From: Bacillota bacterium
GTDB lineage: Bacteria; Bacillota; Clostridia; Lachnospirales; Lachnospiraceae
Assembly (NCBI GenBank): GCA_023392535.1
Contig: JAEVYY010000009.1
Coordinates: 310,001 to 374,000 of the forward strand
Reading direction: 5' to 3'
DNA: 64,000 nucleotides
Below the pieces are notes generated by a model, which saw nothing but the letters and a program-made list of their open reading frames with translations, had not been told where the DNA came from and did no database searches. A program made the position numbers and the translations under genes. Positions 45,548 through 54,543 of the stretch are shown here, one piece after another (the stretch's first letter is position 1; each line of letters starts with the position of its first letter).

Positions 45548-45738
45548 TTTGCACATATACTTGCAAAATAAAATTAATGCACAACCTAGTTCGGTGAGCA
45601 ACGGTATGAAGCTGCTGGTACTTAGGCCATGTATTTTATGGTCTTATGTACCATTGCACGCTGAATCCAAGCGGGAGCGTGTTGCGAATGAACTAGGTTG
45701 TGCATTAATTTTGTCAACGTATAAATAGTGCAAATTGA
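45545..45738. repeat. Nested palindromic element, copy 2, within the sugar ABC operon
   Basis: This stretch of about 194 bases is almost wholly self-complementary. The outer ends are CAATTTGCAC (45545-45554) and GTGCAAATTG (45729-45738), with gapped similarity further inward. Perfect 23-base arms follow (45570-45592 and 45690-45712, core ATGCACAACCTAGTTC). Inside are GCAAC/GTTGC, a hairpin around 45627-45662 (GGTAC...GTACC) and another with ACGCT/AGCGT. The core matches copy 1 at 6201-6265. There is no open frame, so it would be a non-autonomous mobile element (MITE-like) or a structured RNA. It fills most of the 327-base gap 45467-45793. Confidence 0.7.
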
Positions 45739-45739
45739 A

Positions 45740-45782
45740 AAATCAGGCATTGGCACTCATTACGATTTCCAATGCCTGATTT
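45740..45782 (-). terminator. Terminator after the sugar-binding protein gene
   Basis: Fourteen-base perfect arms (45740-45753 and 45769-45782, core AATCAGGCATTGG), followed by T-rich sequence on the minus strand, lie 11 bases after the binding-protein stop codon. It would cut off or reduce transcription into the permease genes. Confidence 0.8.
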
Positions 45783-45793
45783 ATTTCATGCAC

Positions 45794-47239
45794 CTAATCT
45801 ATCACACAACCATCCTCACCAAATGCTTCTATTGCAGCCTTTTTAATCGCATCATACATTTCTTGCGGCGTCACTTCTCCTGCCAATAGACCTTGAAATT
45901 TAGGTAAGATAACTTCGTCCTCAATCTTGATTGCTTTGGCTCCTAACTCCGCCGGAATATCAGGCCTTGCTTTGGCAACTTGTGTTGCAAGATTTTTAAC
46001 TGCCGCTGTATTTTTCTCATTTTTACCTTCTATAGGGGTAAGCTTTGAAAAGGCATCTTCTCCCGATTTACAAATTGGACTTATGTAAAGCTCCTGACAT
46101 GTTTCTGCGGCTCTCTCTCCGCTCCCTAAGAAGTATGCTGCCTTTACAACATTTTTCAAATGTTCTTCTGTAGGTTCTTCTTTCCCTCTAAAACACACAT
46201 ACCCGTCAACAGCTCCTTGTGCCTGTTGTTTTTTACCATCAAAAGTAGGAACTGGTAATATGATATATTCTGCTTCCATACTTCCTTCTACTGCACTTCC
46301 ATCATTGGCAGCTAACTTTTTATTATTATCTGTGGCTGATTTTTCAAATACGGATAGCCCTTTCCCTGTAATCATCGTTTGCCCAGTTAAAAACATGTTC
46401 CAACGCTTACCCGCATCTATGGAACTTAATTCTTTTGGCATGGAACCATCGTCAATTAAAGTTCTCACATTTTCTAAAAAAGTAATCATCTCACTACTTG
46501 TATACGCATATTTTAAATCCTCATCAAAAGCGGCAGGCATGCCTGCATTTTTTACAAAAATGGAAAAATAATCCTTTGCGGCAACTCCTGAACAGGCAAA
46601 CACAAAACCATAACGGGAATAATCCTTCCCTGTTTTTACGACTCCCTTTTTGATTGCTTCTCGGAATTCATCGTAAGTCCATCCTTTTTGCTGAATGCCT
46701 TCCCAATCAATACCTGCTTCTTCCAGCATCGCTTTATTCCCACCAATGGCCTGGACTTCAACATAGGCCGGAAAACCATAGAGTCCATCCCCGTTCCTGA
46801 AATAGTTCATAATATCTTGATTATAATCAGCCATCATATCATCGGTCGCATATTTTGAAATATCTACCAGCATATCTGTATCCAGATATTTCGTTACCCC
46901 ACTATATCCAATAAATGCAATATCAGGTGGAGAACCTGCGTTAACCTGAACATCCAATTTTTCTGTCATATCCTCCCAGCTTGCTGTTGTAATTTGAAGT
47001 TCCACATCCGCATTGGCTGCATTAAATTCATTGGCGTACTCCACTAATTTGTCTTGATAGGATGCTGAAACTGGTGGCAATAACGCTGTTACAATATCTT
47101 TTCCGCTGCCTGATTCCACTGCTGTACTCTTCGTTGCCGCATTTCCTGTTGATGTCTCTTTTGCGCTATTTCCACATCCAGATAATACACTTGAAATTAT
47201 CGCTGTTGACAATAATACGGATAGCATTTTCTTTCTCAT
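45794..47239 (-). CDS. Sugar ABC transporter substrate-binding lipoprotein
   Basis: This 481-residue lipoprotein has a signal ending ISSVLSGC (lipid Cys near residue 18) and a type 1 extracellular sugar-binding fold (VSASYQDKLVEYANEFNAANADVEL, NAGSPPDIAFIGYSG, GWTYDEFREAIKKG). It delivers oligosaccharide to the MalF/MalG-type permeases. GGAGG precedes ATG 47239; the longer frame would add a non-signal extension. Lying 14 bases after murQ, it is the likely receptor for GlcNAc-MurNAc fragments. Confidence 0.92.
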   Translation of the reverse strand: MRKKMLSVLLSTAIISSVLSGCGNSAKETSTGNAATKSTAVESGSGKDIVTALLPPVSASYQDKLVEYANEFNAANADVELQITTASWEDMTEKLDVQVNAGSPPDIAFIGYSGVTKYLDTDMLVDISKYATDDMMADYNQDIMNYFRNGDGLYGFPAYVEVQAIGGNKAMLEEAGIDWEGIQQKGWTYDEFREAIKKGVVKTGKDYSRYGFVFACSGVAAKDYFSIFVKNAGMPAAFDEDLKYAYTSSEMITFLENVRTLIDDGSMPKELSSIDAGKRWNMFLTGQTMITGKGLSVFEKSATDNNKKLAANDGSAVEGSMEAEYIILPVPTFDGKKQQAQGAVDGYVCFRGKEEPTEEHLKNVVKAAYFLGSGERAAETCQELYISPICKSGEDAFSKLTPIEGKNEKNTAAVKNLATQVAKARPDIPAELGAKAIKIEDEVILPKFQGLLAGEVTPQEMYDAIKKAAIEAFGEDGCVID

Positions 47240-47253
47240 TTTTTTCCCTCCAT

Positions 47254-48162
47254 CTATTTTTTTGTTGTTTGCTTTATTGCATAACGCACATGTCCACGTG
47301 CCTTTGCTAATTTTTCCCGTGCCTCTTCGGCCCTGCAATTGGATAATATTGATACAATAGCCGTCTTCGCATGACCGTCAGCATTTTTTAACGCCTCTTG
47401 TGCTTCTTTCCGATTACAACCAGTTGCTTGCATTACTATATTTTCTGCTCTTTTCATCAACTTTGTGTTAGTCTGCACGACATCTACCATGAGATTTTGA
47501 TATGCCTTTCCTATCCCTACCATACTCGCAGTGGATATCATATTACATACCATTTTTTCCGCTGTACCCGCTTTTAATCTGGTGGAACCGGTTAATACCT
47601 CCGGTCCGGCTATCAGTTCAATCGTAATCTCTACTTCCTTTGCCATAGCAGAATTCTCATTGCATACGATTGCTGCTGTCTTACAACCTATTTTTCTCGC
47701 ATATCGTAATCCACTGATCACATATGGCGTCCTACCGCTTGCGGCCATACCAATTACCACATCCTCCGGCATCAGATGAATATTCTTCAAGTCCTCTGCA
47801 CCCAATGTTTCACTGTCTTCGGCACCTTCCACTGCTTTTACAAAAGCGTTATCTCCACCAGCAATCAATCCAATTACCTTGTCCGGTTTCACTCCAAATG
47901 TCGGCGGGCATTCCACCGCATCTAATAATCCAAGCCTTCCGCTCGTACCTGCCCCCATATAAATTAATCGACCTGTTCCGCCCAGACTTTCTGTGCACCA
48001 TTCCACTACCTGTGCAATTTTAGGAAGTTCTGTTCTTACTGCTGCAATTACTTTTCCATCTTCTTCATTCATAATACGAATCAACTCGAATGGTGTCATT
48101 TCATCCAAATTCATTGTATTTCTATTTCTTGTTTCCGTAACCATCTTTGATAAATCAATCAC
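47254..48162 (-). CDS. murQ: N-acetylmuramic acid 6-phosphate etherase
   Basis: This 302-residue SIS-domain lyase removes D-lactate from MurNAc-6-P to give GlcNAc-6-P. Family motifs are TETRNRNTMNLDEM, IYMGAGTSGRLGLLDAVECPPTF with the catalytic Glu, and VIGMAASGRTPYVISGL. The start is GTG 48162, with GGGAGG nine bases upstream, overlapping the murR stop by 8 bases; the longer frame from ATG 48186 would begin within murR and skip that site. It is the second gene of the amino-sugar operon and its metabolic hub. Confidence 0.95.
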   Translation of the reverse strand: MIDLSKMVTETRNRNTMNLDEMTPFELIRIMNEEDGKVIAAVRTELPKIAQVVEWCTESLGGTGRLIYMGAGTSGRLGLLDAVECPPTFGVKPDKVIGLIAGGDNAFVKAVEGAEDSETLGAEDLKNIHLMPEDVVIGMAASGRTPYVISGLRYARKIGCKTAAIVCNENSAMAKEVEITIELIAGPEVLTGSTRLKAGTAEKMVCNMISTASMVGIGKAYQNLMVDVVQTNTKLMKRAENIVMQATGCNRKEAQEALKNADGHAKTAIVSILSNCRAEEAREKLAKARGHVRYAIKQTTKK

Positions 48163-49027
48163 GCGTATGCTCCTCCCAAAAGACATCCTTCTCTTTATTC
48201 ATATAAGTCTTAGTGATCTGAATCAGATTTTCATCGTAATGTTTGTTGACATACAGTGAATATAGAATATCTACCATATTTAGTTGACTGATACGTGAAG
48301 CCATGGCACCACTGCGGAACATGAACTCTGTAGAAGCTACACTCAAACAGTAATCTGCCATTTTTGCCAATACGGAGGACTCAAATCTTGTAATTGCAAT
48401 AATCTTTGCGTCTGCCTTTTTTACTTCTTTCGCACATTGAATCATTTCCTCTGTAATACCAGAATAGCTGATGATAATTGCCACATCTTTTTCTGACATA
48501 TTTTTGGCATACAATAATTGTCCATGCCAATCATCATAGATATTACAGTTTTTATTAATTCTCATAAATTTTAAATACGCATCTTTAGCAACTAAAAGAG
48601 AAGAACCAATTCCAAATAGAAATACAGATTTACAATTAATCAGTTCATTTACTGCCTCATCCAAAACTTCATAATCAATTAATTTTCTACTTTTCTCTAA
48701 AGAAACAATATTTCTATAGGTGACCTTATCCACGATTTCTTCCAGACTGTCTTCTTTCGTTATCTTACTCATTTTCTTTAAATCCGTCTCTTTTCTAACA
48801 GCCAGTTCATAGATCAGTGCCTTATGAAATTCCTTATACCCATGAAACTCAAGCTTATTGCAAAGTCGAACAATGGTAGAGGCTGACGTAAATGCTTTTT
48901 CTGCCAACTCATGAATACTACACTTTACAACCGTATCAGGATCATCTAACACTATTTCAATTAACTTTTTTTCAGCTGCACTTGCCTGTTCTTTATATTC
49001 TTGTAATCTGATGAGAACACTTTTCAT
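48155..49027 (-). CDS. murR: RpiR/MurR-family transcriptional regulator
   Basis: This 290-residue regulator has an N-terminal RpiR helix-turn-helix (KCSIHELAEKAFTSASTIVR, LCNKLEFHGYKEFHKAL) and a C-terminal SIS domain that binds a phosphosugar (VFLFGIGSSLLVAKDAY, IISYSGITEEMIQCA). MurR-type proteins respond to MurNAc-6-P. As the first gene of the operon, overlapping murQ, it should control the whole cluster through sites near its own promoter. AGGAG lies just upstream of the ATG. Confidence 0.93.
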   Translation of the reverse strand: MKSVLIRLQEYKEQASAAEKKLIEIVLDDPDTVVKCSIHELAEKAFTSASTIVRLCNKLEFHGYKEFHKALIYELAVRKETDLKKMSKITKEDSLEEIVDKVTYRNIVSLEKSRKLIDYEVLDEAVNELINCKSVFLFGIGSSLLVAKDAYLKFMRINKNCNIYDDWHGQLLYAKNMSEKDVAIIISYSGITEEMIQCAKEVKKADAKIIAITRFESSVLAKMADYCLSVASTEFMFRSGAMASRISQLNMVDILYSLYVNKHYDENLIQITKTYMNKEKDVFWEEHTRD

Positions 49028-49073
49028 ATTGTCTCCTAATTTTTTGTATGGATATATTTCTCTTATTGTTTCA

Positions 49074-49142
49074 TTATATATTTGTGCAACTTTTTGTCAA
49101 CATTTCAACTATATTATGAAATTTTGTTTCTTATTTTGAAAC
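49074..49142 (-). promoter_or_regulatory. murR operon promoter with upstream palindromes
   Basis: On the minus strand TTGACA (49100-49095) and TATAAT (49079-49074) are both perfect but 15 bases apart, shorter than the usual 17, so an activator may be needed. Just upstream are ATTTCA-N9-TGAAAT (49102-49122) and GTTTC-N7-GAAAC (49126-49142). These two related palindromes, sharing the TTTC/GAAA half-site, are likely binding sites for the RpiR-type regulator. Confidence 0.55.
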
Positions 49143-49249
49143 AAAACACCTATTCCCATTAAATGTATTGATATTTTTTATATATTTTTATGCTATATAT
49201 TGATTTTTTTGTGCGTTTTTACACACCCTCATTACTCTTGCAAACATAA

Positions 49250-49286
49250 ATAACCCCTGAATTGCAAGTCACAATTCAGAGGTTAT
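49250..49286 (-). terminator. Terminator of the hydrogenase operon
   Basis: Arms 49250-49264 and 49272-49286 (core CTGAATTG/CAATTCAG) pair over 15 bases with one mismatch, 24 bases after the hydA stop codon. The T-tract is modest. Confidence 0.7.
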
Positions 49287-49309
49287 ATTATTATTGCCCA
49301 AGATTTCAA

Positions 49310-50998
49310 TCATAGCATATTTCTATGGAACAGTTTATGCTCCTTGCCCTTAAAAAAATCATCATACATCTGTAGCAATACTGGATTTTCATCTGGATAA
49401 CGGATATTTGACATGACATCCGCCTTATAGAGACCTTCCATTCTGCTTTTTTTAGTTCTTGGACCAGCAAATGCAGGCTGCCCGCCACCCATGATACAGC
49501 CTCTGCGGCATGCCATTACTTCTACAAAATCGTAGCTTACTTCTCCGCTCTTAATGCGATCCAGTAATTTGCCCGCACTCCCAAGTCCGTGTACAACAGC
49601 AATTTTTAGATCTCTGTCTCCTACCGTAACGGTTGCTTCTTTTAAAGAGTCTTCACCACGAACTCCAGTATAACTAATTTTTTTCAGATTTTCATAATTT
49701 TTATCTTTTGCCAATCTACGAAGTACCGATTCCGTTACACCGCCAGTGGTACCAAAAATAGTTCCACCGCCTGATGCAACTGAAAATGGCATATCAGGTG
49801 CTTCCATTTCCAACTGTTCAAACTGAATTCCGACTTGTTTTATCATGCGGATAATTTCCTGTGTCGTAATTACAAAATCGGTATCCTGTCTTCCATCCGT
49901 GAAATTTTCCGCTCTCAATATCTCTTCTTTTTTTGCAGTACAAGGCATAATTGATATTACTACCGTCTTTTTTCCTTCTGCCAAATCTTTTTCTTTAAAA
50001 TACTCTTTGATCAAAGGAGAAAATATACCTTGTGGAGATCTACACGTAGAGATGTTGCCGACAAATTCCGGATATTTTTTTTCACAATACTTAACCCAGC
50101 CAGGGCAACATGATGTAAATAAAGGTAATTTCTCATTCTTTGCCAAGCGTTCCGTCAATTCTTTTGATTCCTCCATCACTGTGATATCCGCAGCAAAGCT
50201 GGTATCGTAAATTTCATCGAACCCCATCATGCGTAGTGCTGCAACCAGCTTTCCAAAACTGTTTTCTCCCTTTTGAATATGAAAGCTATCACCAACTGCT
50301 ACTCTTACAGCTGGCGCAATCTGTGCAACGACGCGGAGATTGGGATCATCAATGGCATTCCATACCTGCGTTACATTCGTACGAATAGAAATAGCTGCCG
50401 TGGGACAAACGGTCACGCACTGGCCACATCCAACACAATCTGTTTCTGCCAATGACTTATTAAACGCTGGCATGACCTGTGTGTTCGATCCTCTATAGGC
50501 AAAATCAATTGCTCCAATTCCCTGAATTTCATCACAGGTACGCACACAGTCACCACATAGTATGCATTTATTCGGATCACGAACAATGGAAGGAGAACTC
50601 ATATCCAAAGGAATACTCTTTTTTTCATTCAAGAAACGCACAGCATGTACTCCAACACGAAATGCCAGATCCTGTAAGGAGCAACTCCCATTCTTTTGAC
50701 AAGTCGTACAATCCCTGCAATGAGATGAGAGCAGAAGTTCTATTATCATACGACGGTATGCCTGTATCTTTTTTGTATTTGTAAAAATGACCATCCCAGC
50801 TCTTGGATGCTCCGAGCAGGATGCAAAAATACGTCCACGATCATCTTCTACAATACACATTCTGCAAGCTCCATAGATGGAAAGCTCAGAATGATAACAA
50901 AATGTCGGCAAATCAATACCTGCTTTACGAATTAAAGAAAGAATATTTTTCTCTCCTTCAATCGGTACACTTTTGGTATCTATTGTTATATATTCCAT
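49310..50998 (-). CDS. hydA: [FeFe] hydrogenase catalytic subunit (NADH-linked, HydA)
   Basis: This 562-residue enzyme has all three H-cluster motifs: TSCCPGW (295-301), MPCTAKKEE (351-359) and VMACRRGCIMGGGQP (494-508). The N-terminal part holds a [2Fe-2S] domain (FCYHSELSIYGACRMC), a His-Cys3 [4Fe-4S] site (HCRDCTTCQKNGSC) and two [4Fe-4S] clusters (CILCGDCVRTC, CVGCGQCVTVCP). The small C-terminal SSU helix region is present. It makes or uses H2, coupled to NADH and ferredoxin through HydB and HydC, encoded directly upstream. It is the last gene of hydCBA. Confidence 0.96.
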   Translation of the reverse strand: MEYITIDTKSVPIEGEKNILSLIRKAGIDLPTFCYHSELSIYGACRMCIVEDDRGRIFASCSEHPRAGMVIFTNTKKIQAYRRMIIELLLSSHCRDCTTCQKNGSCSLQDLAFRVGVHAVRFLNEKKSIPLDMSSPSIVRDPNKCILCGDCVRTCDEIQGIGAIDFAYRGSNTQVMPAFNKSLAETDCVGCGQCVTVCPTAAISIRTNVTQVWNAIDDPNLRVVAQIAPAVRVAVGDSFHIQKGENSFGKLVAALRMMGFDEIYDTSFAADITVMEESKELTERLAKNEKLPLFTSCCPGWVKYCEKKYPEFVGNISTCRSPQGIFSPLIKEYFKEKDLAEGKKTVVISIMPCTAKKEEILRAENFTDGRQDTDFVITTQEIIRMIKQVGIQFEQLEMEAPDMPFSVASGGGTIFGTTGGVTESVLRRLAKDKNYENLKKISYTGVRGEDSLKEATVTVGDRDLKIAVVHGLGSAGKLLDRIKSGEVSYDFVEVMACRRGCIMGGGQPAFAGPRTKKSRMEGLYKADVMSNIRYPDENPVLLQMYDDFFKGKEHKLFHRNML

Positions 50999-51012
50999 AT
51001 TTCACTTTCCTC

Positions 51013-52884
51013 CTAGTTCTCACTATACACAGCGCCAAATGGACAGTTCTCCAAACAGGCTCCGCACTTTATGCACTTTTCGTTGTCAATGACATATGGC
51101 TTCTTCAAAACACCAGTAATAGCGTTTACAGGACAGTTGCGGGCACATTTGGAACACCCCTTGCAAAGCTCTGATCGAATCTTATACTTTCGCATTGCCT
51201 GACAATTTCCTGTCTTACAACGTTTTTCTACTACATGCTCTACATATTCCGCTTGAAAATTTTTTAGTGTACTAAGTACTGGCAACGCAGCACTTTTTCC
51301 AAGTCCACAAAGAGCGGTAGCCGTAATGACATCTCCCAGTTCCTTTAACAGATCCAAATCTGCAAGCGTTCCGTTTCCAGCAACTATACGTTCTAATATT
51401 TCCAGCATACGCTTTGTGCCTTCTCTACATGGCACACATTTTCCGCAACTTTCATTTTGTGTAAAATTCATAAAGAAGCGTGCCACTTCAACCATACACG
51501 TATCTTCATCCATAACCACCAATCCACCAGATCCGATCATGGCTCCTAATTTCTTCAACGAATCAAAATCAAGTTTCACATCCAAATTATCTGTTATTAA
51601 ACAGCCGCCCGACGGGCCGCCAATTTGAACAGCCTTAAATTCTGCATTATTTTTGATCCCACCACCAATCGTGAAAACGATCTCACGAAGAGTCGTGCCC
51701 ATTGGTACTTCAATCAGACCTGTGTTTTTCACACTGCCAGTAATTGCAAATGCTTTTGTTCCAGGGCTTCCCTGTGTACCGAGTTTCTGATACCATTCCA
51801 CACCATTTTTAATGATCATAGGAACATTCGCATAAGTTTCGACATTATTTAATACGGTAGGTTTACCAAATAGACCCTGCTCCACCGTTCTTGGAGGTTT
51901 TGTACGTGGCATTCCCCTTTCTCCTTCAATCGATGCCGTCAAGGCACTACCTTCTCCACAGACAAATGCACCCGCTCCACGGTTAATATGCATATGGAAG
52001 CTATAACCAGATCCAAGGATGTTATCACCCAGAATTCCATATTTTTCTGCTTCCTGAATTGCGATTCTAAGTCGTTTGATTGCGAGAGGGTATTCCGCAC
52101 GCACATAGATATAGCCTTCCTTGGCCCCTACCGCATATGCTGCGATGATCATTCCCTCCAGCATTTTATGTGGATCTCCCTCCATTACACTTCGATCCAT
52201 AAAAGCCCCGGGATCCCCTTCATCACCATTACATACTACATAACGAATCTCTTCCTCTTGCCTTGCGACCTGTTTCCATTTATAACCCGTTTGGAAACCA
52301 CCGCCGCCTCTGCCTCGAAGATTTGAGTAAAGAATCGTATTTACCACTTCATCTGGTGACATCTCGAACAAGACTTTCTCTAGCGCTTCATAGCCACCGT
52401 AAGCTATGTATTCTTCTATATTCTCTGCATCAATATGTCCACAATTCTTTAGAACCTGACGAGTCTGTTTTGCATAAAATGGAATACTTTCCTGCTCTTT
52501 AAAAACTTTTCCATCCTGCTGATACATGAGTCTCTCTACTGGTTTTCCTTTTAAGATTGTAGTATTGAAAATTTCCTCACAATCTTCTTCTTTTACCTTA
52601 ATATACAAATAATTCCAAGGTTCAATACGAACTAAAGGTCCCATCTCACAGAATCCGTGACAACCACTCTCATGTACTCCAATATGAGCTGCTTCCGGTC
52701 CGAATTCCAGTGTTACACCTTCCACATCAAAAGCCATTTTTGATAATTTCCTAAAAATCTTTTCTGATCCGCCAGCCATACATCCCGTTCCTGCACAGAT
52801 TAGAATACGGCAATTTTCCGTTTTCATTTTAGTAAGAGCCCGTTTTCTGGTTGACTGCAAATCCTCCCTTGATACTAGCTGCAT
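51013..52884 (-). CDS. hydB: Bifurcating hydrogenase flavoprotein subunit (NuoF-like, HydB)
   Basis: This 623-residue subunit has an N-terminal thioredoxin-like [2Fe-2S] domain (CAGTGCMAGG, later GCHGFCEMG), a NuoF core with the NADH and FMN loops GRGGGGFQTGYKW (191-203) and CNGDEGDPGAFMD, a [4Fe-4S] site ESCGKCVPCREGT, and two C-terminal [4Fe-4S] clusters (CKGCSKCARNCP, CIKCGACLENCP). It carries the flavin that bifurcates electrons between NADH, ferredoxin and H2. Its start overlaps hydC by 10 bases, with GAGGTG upstream. Confidence 0.95.
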   Translation of the reverse strand: MQLVSREDLQSTRKRALTKMKTENCRILICAGTGCMAGGSEKIFRKLSKMAFDVEGVTLEFGPEAAHIGVHESGCHGFCEMGPLVRIEPWNYLYIKVKEEDCEEIFNTTILKGKPVERLMYQQDGKVFKEQESIPFYAKQTRQVLKNCGHIDAENIEEYIAYGGYEALEKVLFEMSPDEVVNTILYSNLRGRGGGGFQTGYKWKQVARQEEEIRYVVCNGDEGDPGAFMDRSVMEGDPHKMLEGMIIAAYAVGAKEGYIYVRAEYPLAIKRLRIAIQEAEKYGILGDNILGSGYSFHMHINRGAGAFVCGEGSALTASIEGERGMPRTKPPRTVEQGLFGKPTVLNNVETYANVPMIIKNGVEWYQKLGTQGSPGTKAFAITGSVKNTGLIEVPMGTTLREIVFTIGGGIKNNAEFKAVQIGGPSGGCLITDNLDVKLDFDSLKKLGAMIGSGGLVVMDEDTCMVEVARFFMNFTQNESCGKCVPCREGTKRMLEILERIVAGNGTLADLDLLKELGDVITATALCGLGKSAALPVLSTLKNFQAEYVEHVVEKRCKTGNCQAMRKYKIRSELCKGCSKCARNCPVNAITGVLKKPYVIDNEKCIKCGACLENCPFGAVYSEN

Positions 52885-53360
52885 GTCTGTTCACCTCGCA
52901 ATTCCGCTATCAGTTCTCTCACCTTTTCCAGTGTCATTGCCGGATACACCTCATCATTTACGGTAAGTACGGGTGCAAGCCCACAAGCACCTAAACAAGA
53001 AACCGTTTCTAAAGTGAACATCATATCATCTGTCGTATGCTTTTTCTTTGATAATCCCAGTTCCTTATAAAGACCTTCCAGTATCAAAGAAGATTTTCTT
53101 ACATGACAAGCTGTCCCATCGCATACCCGGATAACATATCTGCCTTTTGCTTCAAAAGAAAAATTCTCATAAAATGTGGCCACGCTATAAGCCTTTGCTT
53201 CATTAATCCCCAATTTTTTTGCTACATAACTTAACAATTCAGCCGGCAGATATCGATAATAAGACTGTATATCCTGAATGATTGGAATTAAAGATTTCTG
53301 TGTCTGACCATACTCCTCCATGATTTGATCTGCCTTTTTATAAAACGATTGTTCCAGCAT
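52875..53360 (-). CDS. hydC: Bifurcating hydrogenase subunit (NuoE-like, HydC)
   Basis: This 161-residue NuoE-type protein has the [2Fe-2S] ligands in RVCDGTACHVR and SCLGACGLAPV. It passes electrons within the HydABC complex. ATG 53360 was chosen because AAGGAAGG lies seven bases upstream and homologues begin at this point; the longer frame would add 27 non-homologous residues. It opens the hydCBA operon. No maturase genes (hydE, hydF, hydG) are in the window. Confidence 0.93.
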   Translation of the reverse strand: MLEQSFYKKADQIMEEYGQTQKSLIPIIQDIQSYYRYLPAELLSYVAKKLGINEAKAYSVATFYENFSFEAKGRYVIRVCDGTACHVRKSSLILEGLYKELGLSKKKHTTDDMMFTLETVSCLGACGLAPVLTVNDEVYPAMTLEKVRELIAELRGEQTCS

Positions 53361-53461
53361 CTTATACCTTCCTTTCTCAAAAATATATGTATATTTTACT
53401 ACATTAATGAGAATCAATAAAGATTTCTTGTTACAATACACTAAAAAAAATATTTTAATAA

Positions 53462-54280
53462 TTAAATGAGTTCTAATGTTTGAAATGCTTTTAGAATACC
53501 ATCTTCCCTGACTGAACTCGTGATCAAATCTGCCACATGTTTTACTTTTTCTGCTCCATTCCCCATTGCTATGCCTATGGATGCCATCTTTAACATTTCC
53601 ATGTCATTCTCACTATCTCCAATCGCAATGACATCTGCTTCACTAAATTCGCTCTGTTGCAAGATACTTTTGATTCCTTCCGCTTTATTTACATGAATTG
53701 GCGTGATTTCTCCGCCCCACTTTGCTATATTCGGAATACTATGTGGTACCACATAGAGATATTCTTTAAACTCCTCCAGTAACCTGTCATTTGATAATTC
53801 ATCACTAAAGAATAATATTTTTTCTATTCTTTTGACTTCTGTTATGGATTGAACGACTGATGGGAACAGTGTTATTTCATTCGCATCCAAACCAAGATTC
53901 TTTTTTATCTTATCCATAATCTTCGTGAACTCATTCAATTGTTCTTTCATAAGATAAATTCCTTGAAAAGACTGCATCTCAAAAATGCAGTTATTTTTTA
54001 ATAAATACTCACATAATCGCGTATATATTTCAGAATCAAAAACTTCATATCTGACACGCCTTCCCTCAAATTCCACATAGCTCCCAGAACCTGACACAAT
54101 ACCATCAAATCCAATTTCTTTTACCCTTTTTTCTATTTGTCCATAAGTTCTTCCAGTACTAATACAAACTTTGTGCCCTTTTTTTCTTACCATTTTTATG
54201 GCTTGAATGGCTGAAGTTGGTATAAAACCATCAAAATCCCGTATTGTTCCATCGATATCTAAAAAAATAAGTTTTTTCAT
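53462..54280 (-). CDS. Cof-type HAD phosphatase
   Basis: This 272-residue protein has HAD motif I IFLDIDGTIRDFDG, motif II STGRTYGQ, and the C-terminal motif IV AIGDSENDMEMLKMASIGIAM with the type IIB cap in between. Cof-type enzymes dephosphorylate sugar phosphates, flavin or pyridoxal phosphates in the cytoplasm, often with loose specificity. It has its own AAGGAG ribosome site and lies 101 bases upstream of hydC, probably as a separate unit. Confidence 0.93.
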   Translation of the reverse strand: MKKLIFLDIDGTIRDFDGFIPTSAIQAIKMVRKKGHKVCISTGRTYGQIEKRVKEIGFDGIVSGSGSYVEFEGRRVRYEVFDSEIYTRLCEYLLKNNCIFEMQSFQGIYLMKEQLNEFTKIMDKIKKNLGLDANEITLFPSVVQSITEVKRIEKILFFSDELSNDRLLEEFKEYLYVVPHSIPNIAKWGGEITPIHVNKAEGIKSILQQSEFSEADVIAIGDSENDMEMLKMASIGIAMGNGAEKVKHVADLITSSVREDGILKAFQTLELI

Positions 54281-54543
54281 ATGCTATCTCCTTAAACTTC
54301 ATACTTTTCTATTTGTTTATTTGTTACAAAAATGTTCACTGCTTTTTGTTGATTTATTATGCTCTCTTTATAATAAGATAAAAAATCGGATATCGCAACC
54401 AATTGAGAGTGTTGAATCTTTAGGTGGAATAATCATAAAAGAAACGCAACATTTTGTATAAACTTTAATACTTAAAGGATAATAAGAATATGAAAAGCTA
54501 ATATAAAAGGTATTTAAAATATACAATAAGGAGTGTTTTTATT

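Noticed and set aside
54396..54461. A short protein-like stretch ending GGIIIKETQHFV upstream of the NmrA-like gene
   Set aside because: It looks slightly like the end of a real gene, but it is too short to match to a family and has no upstream continuation in frame that resembles a protein.
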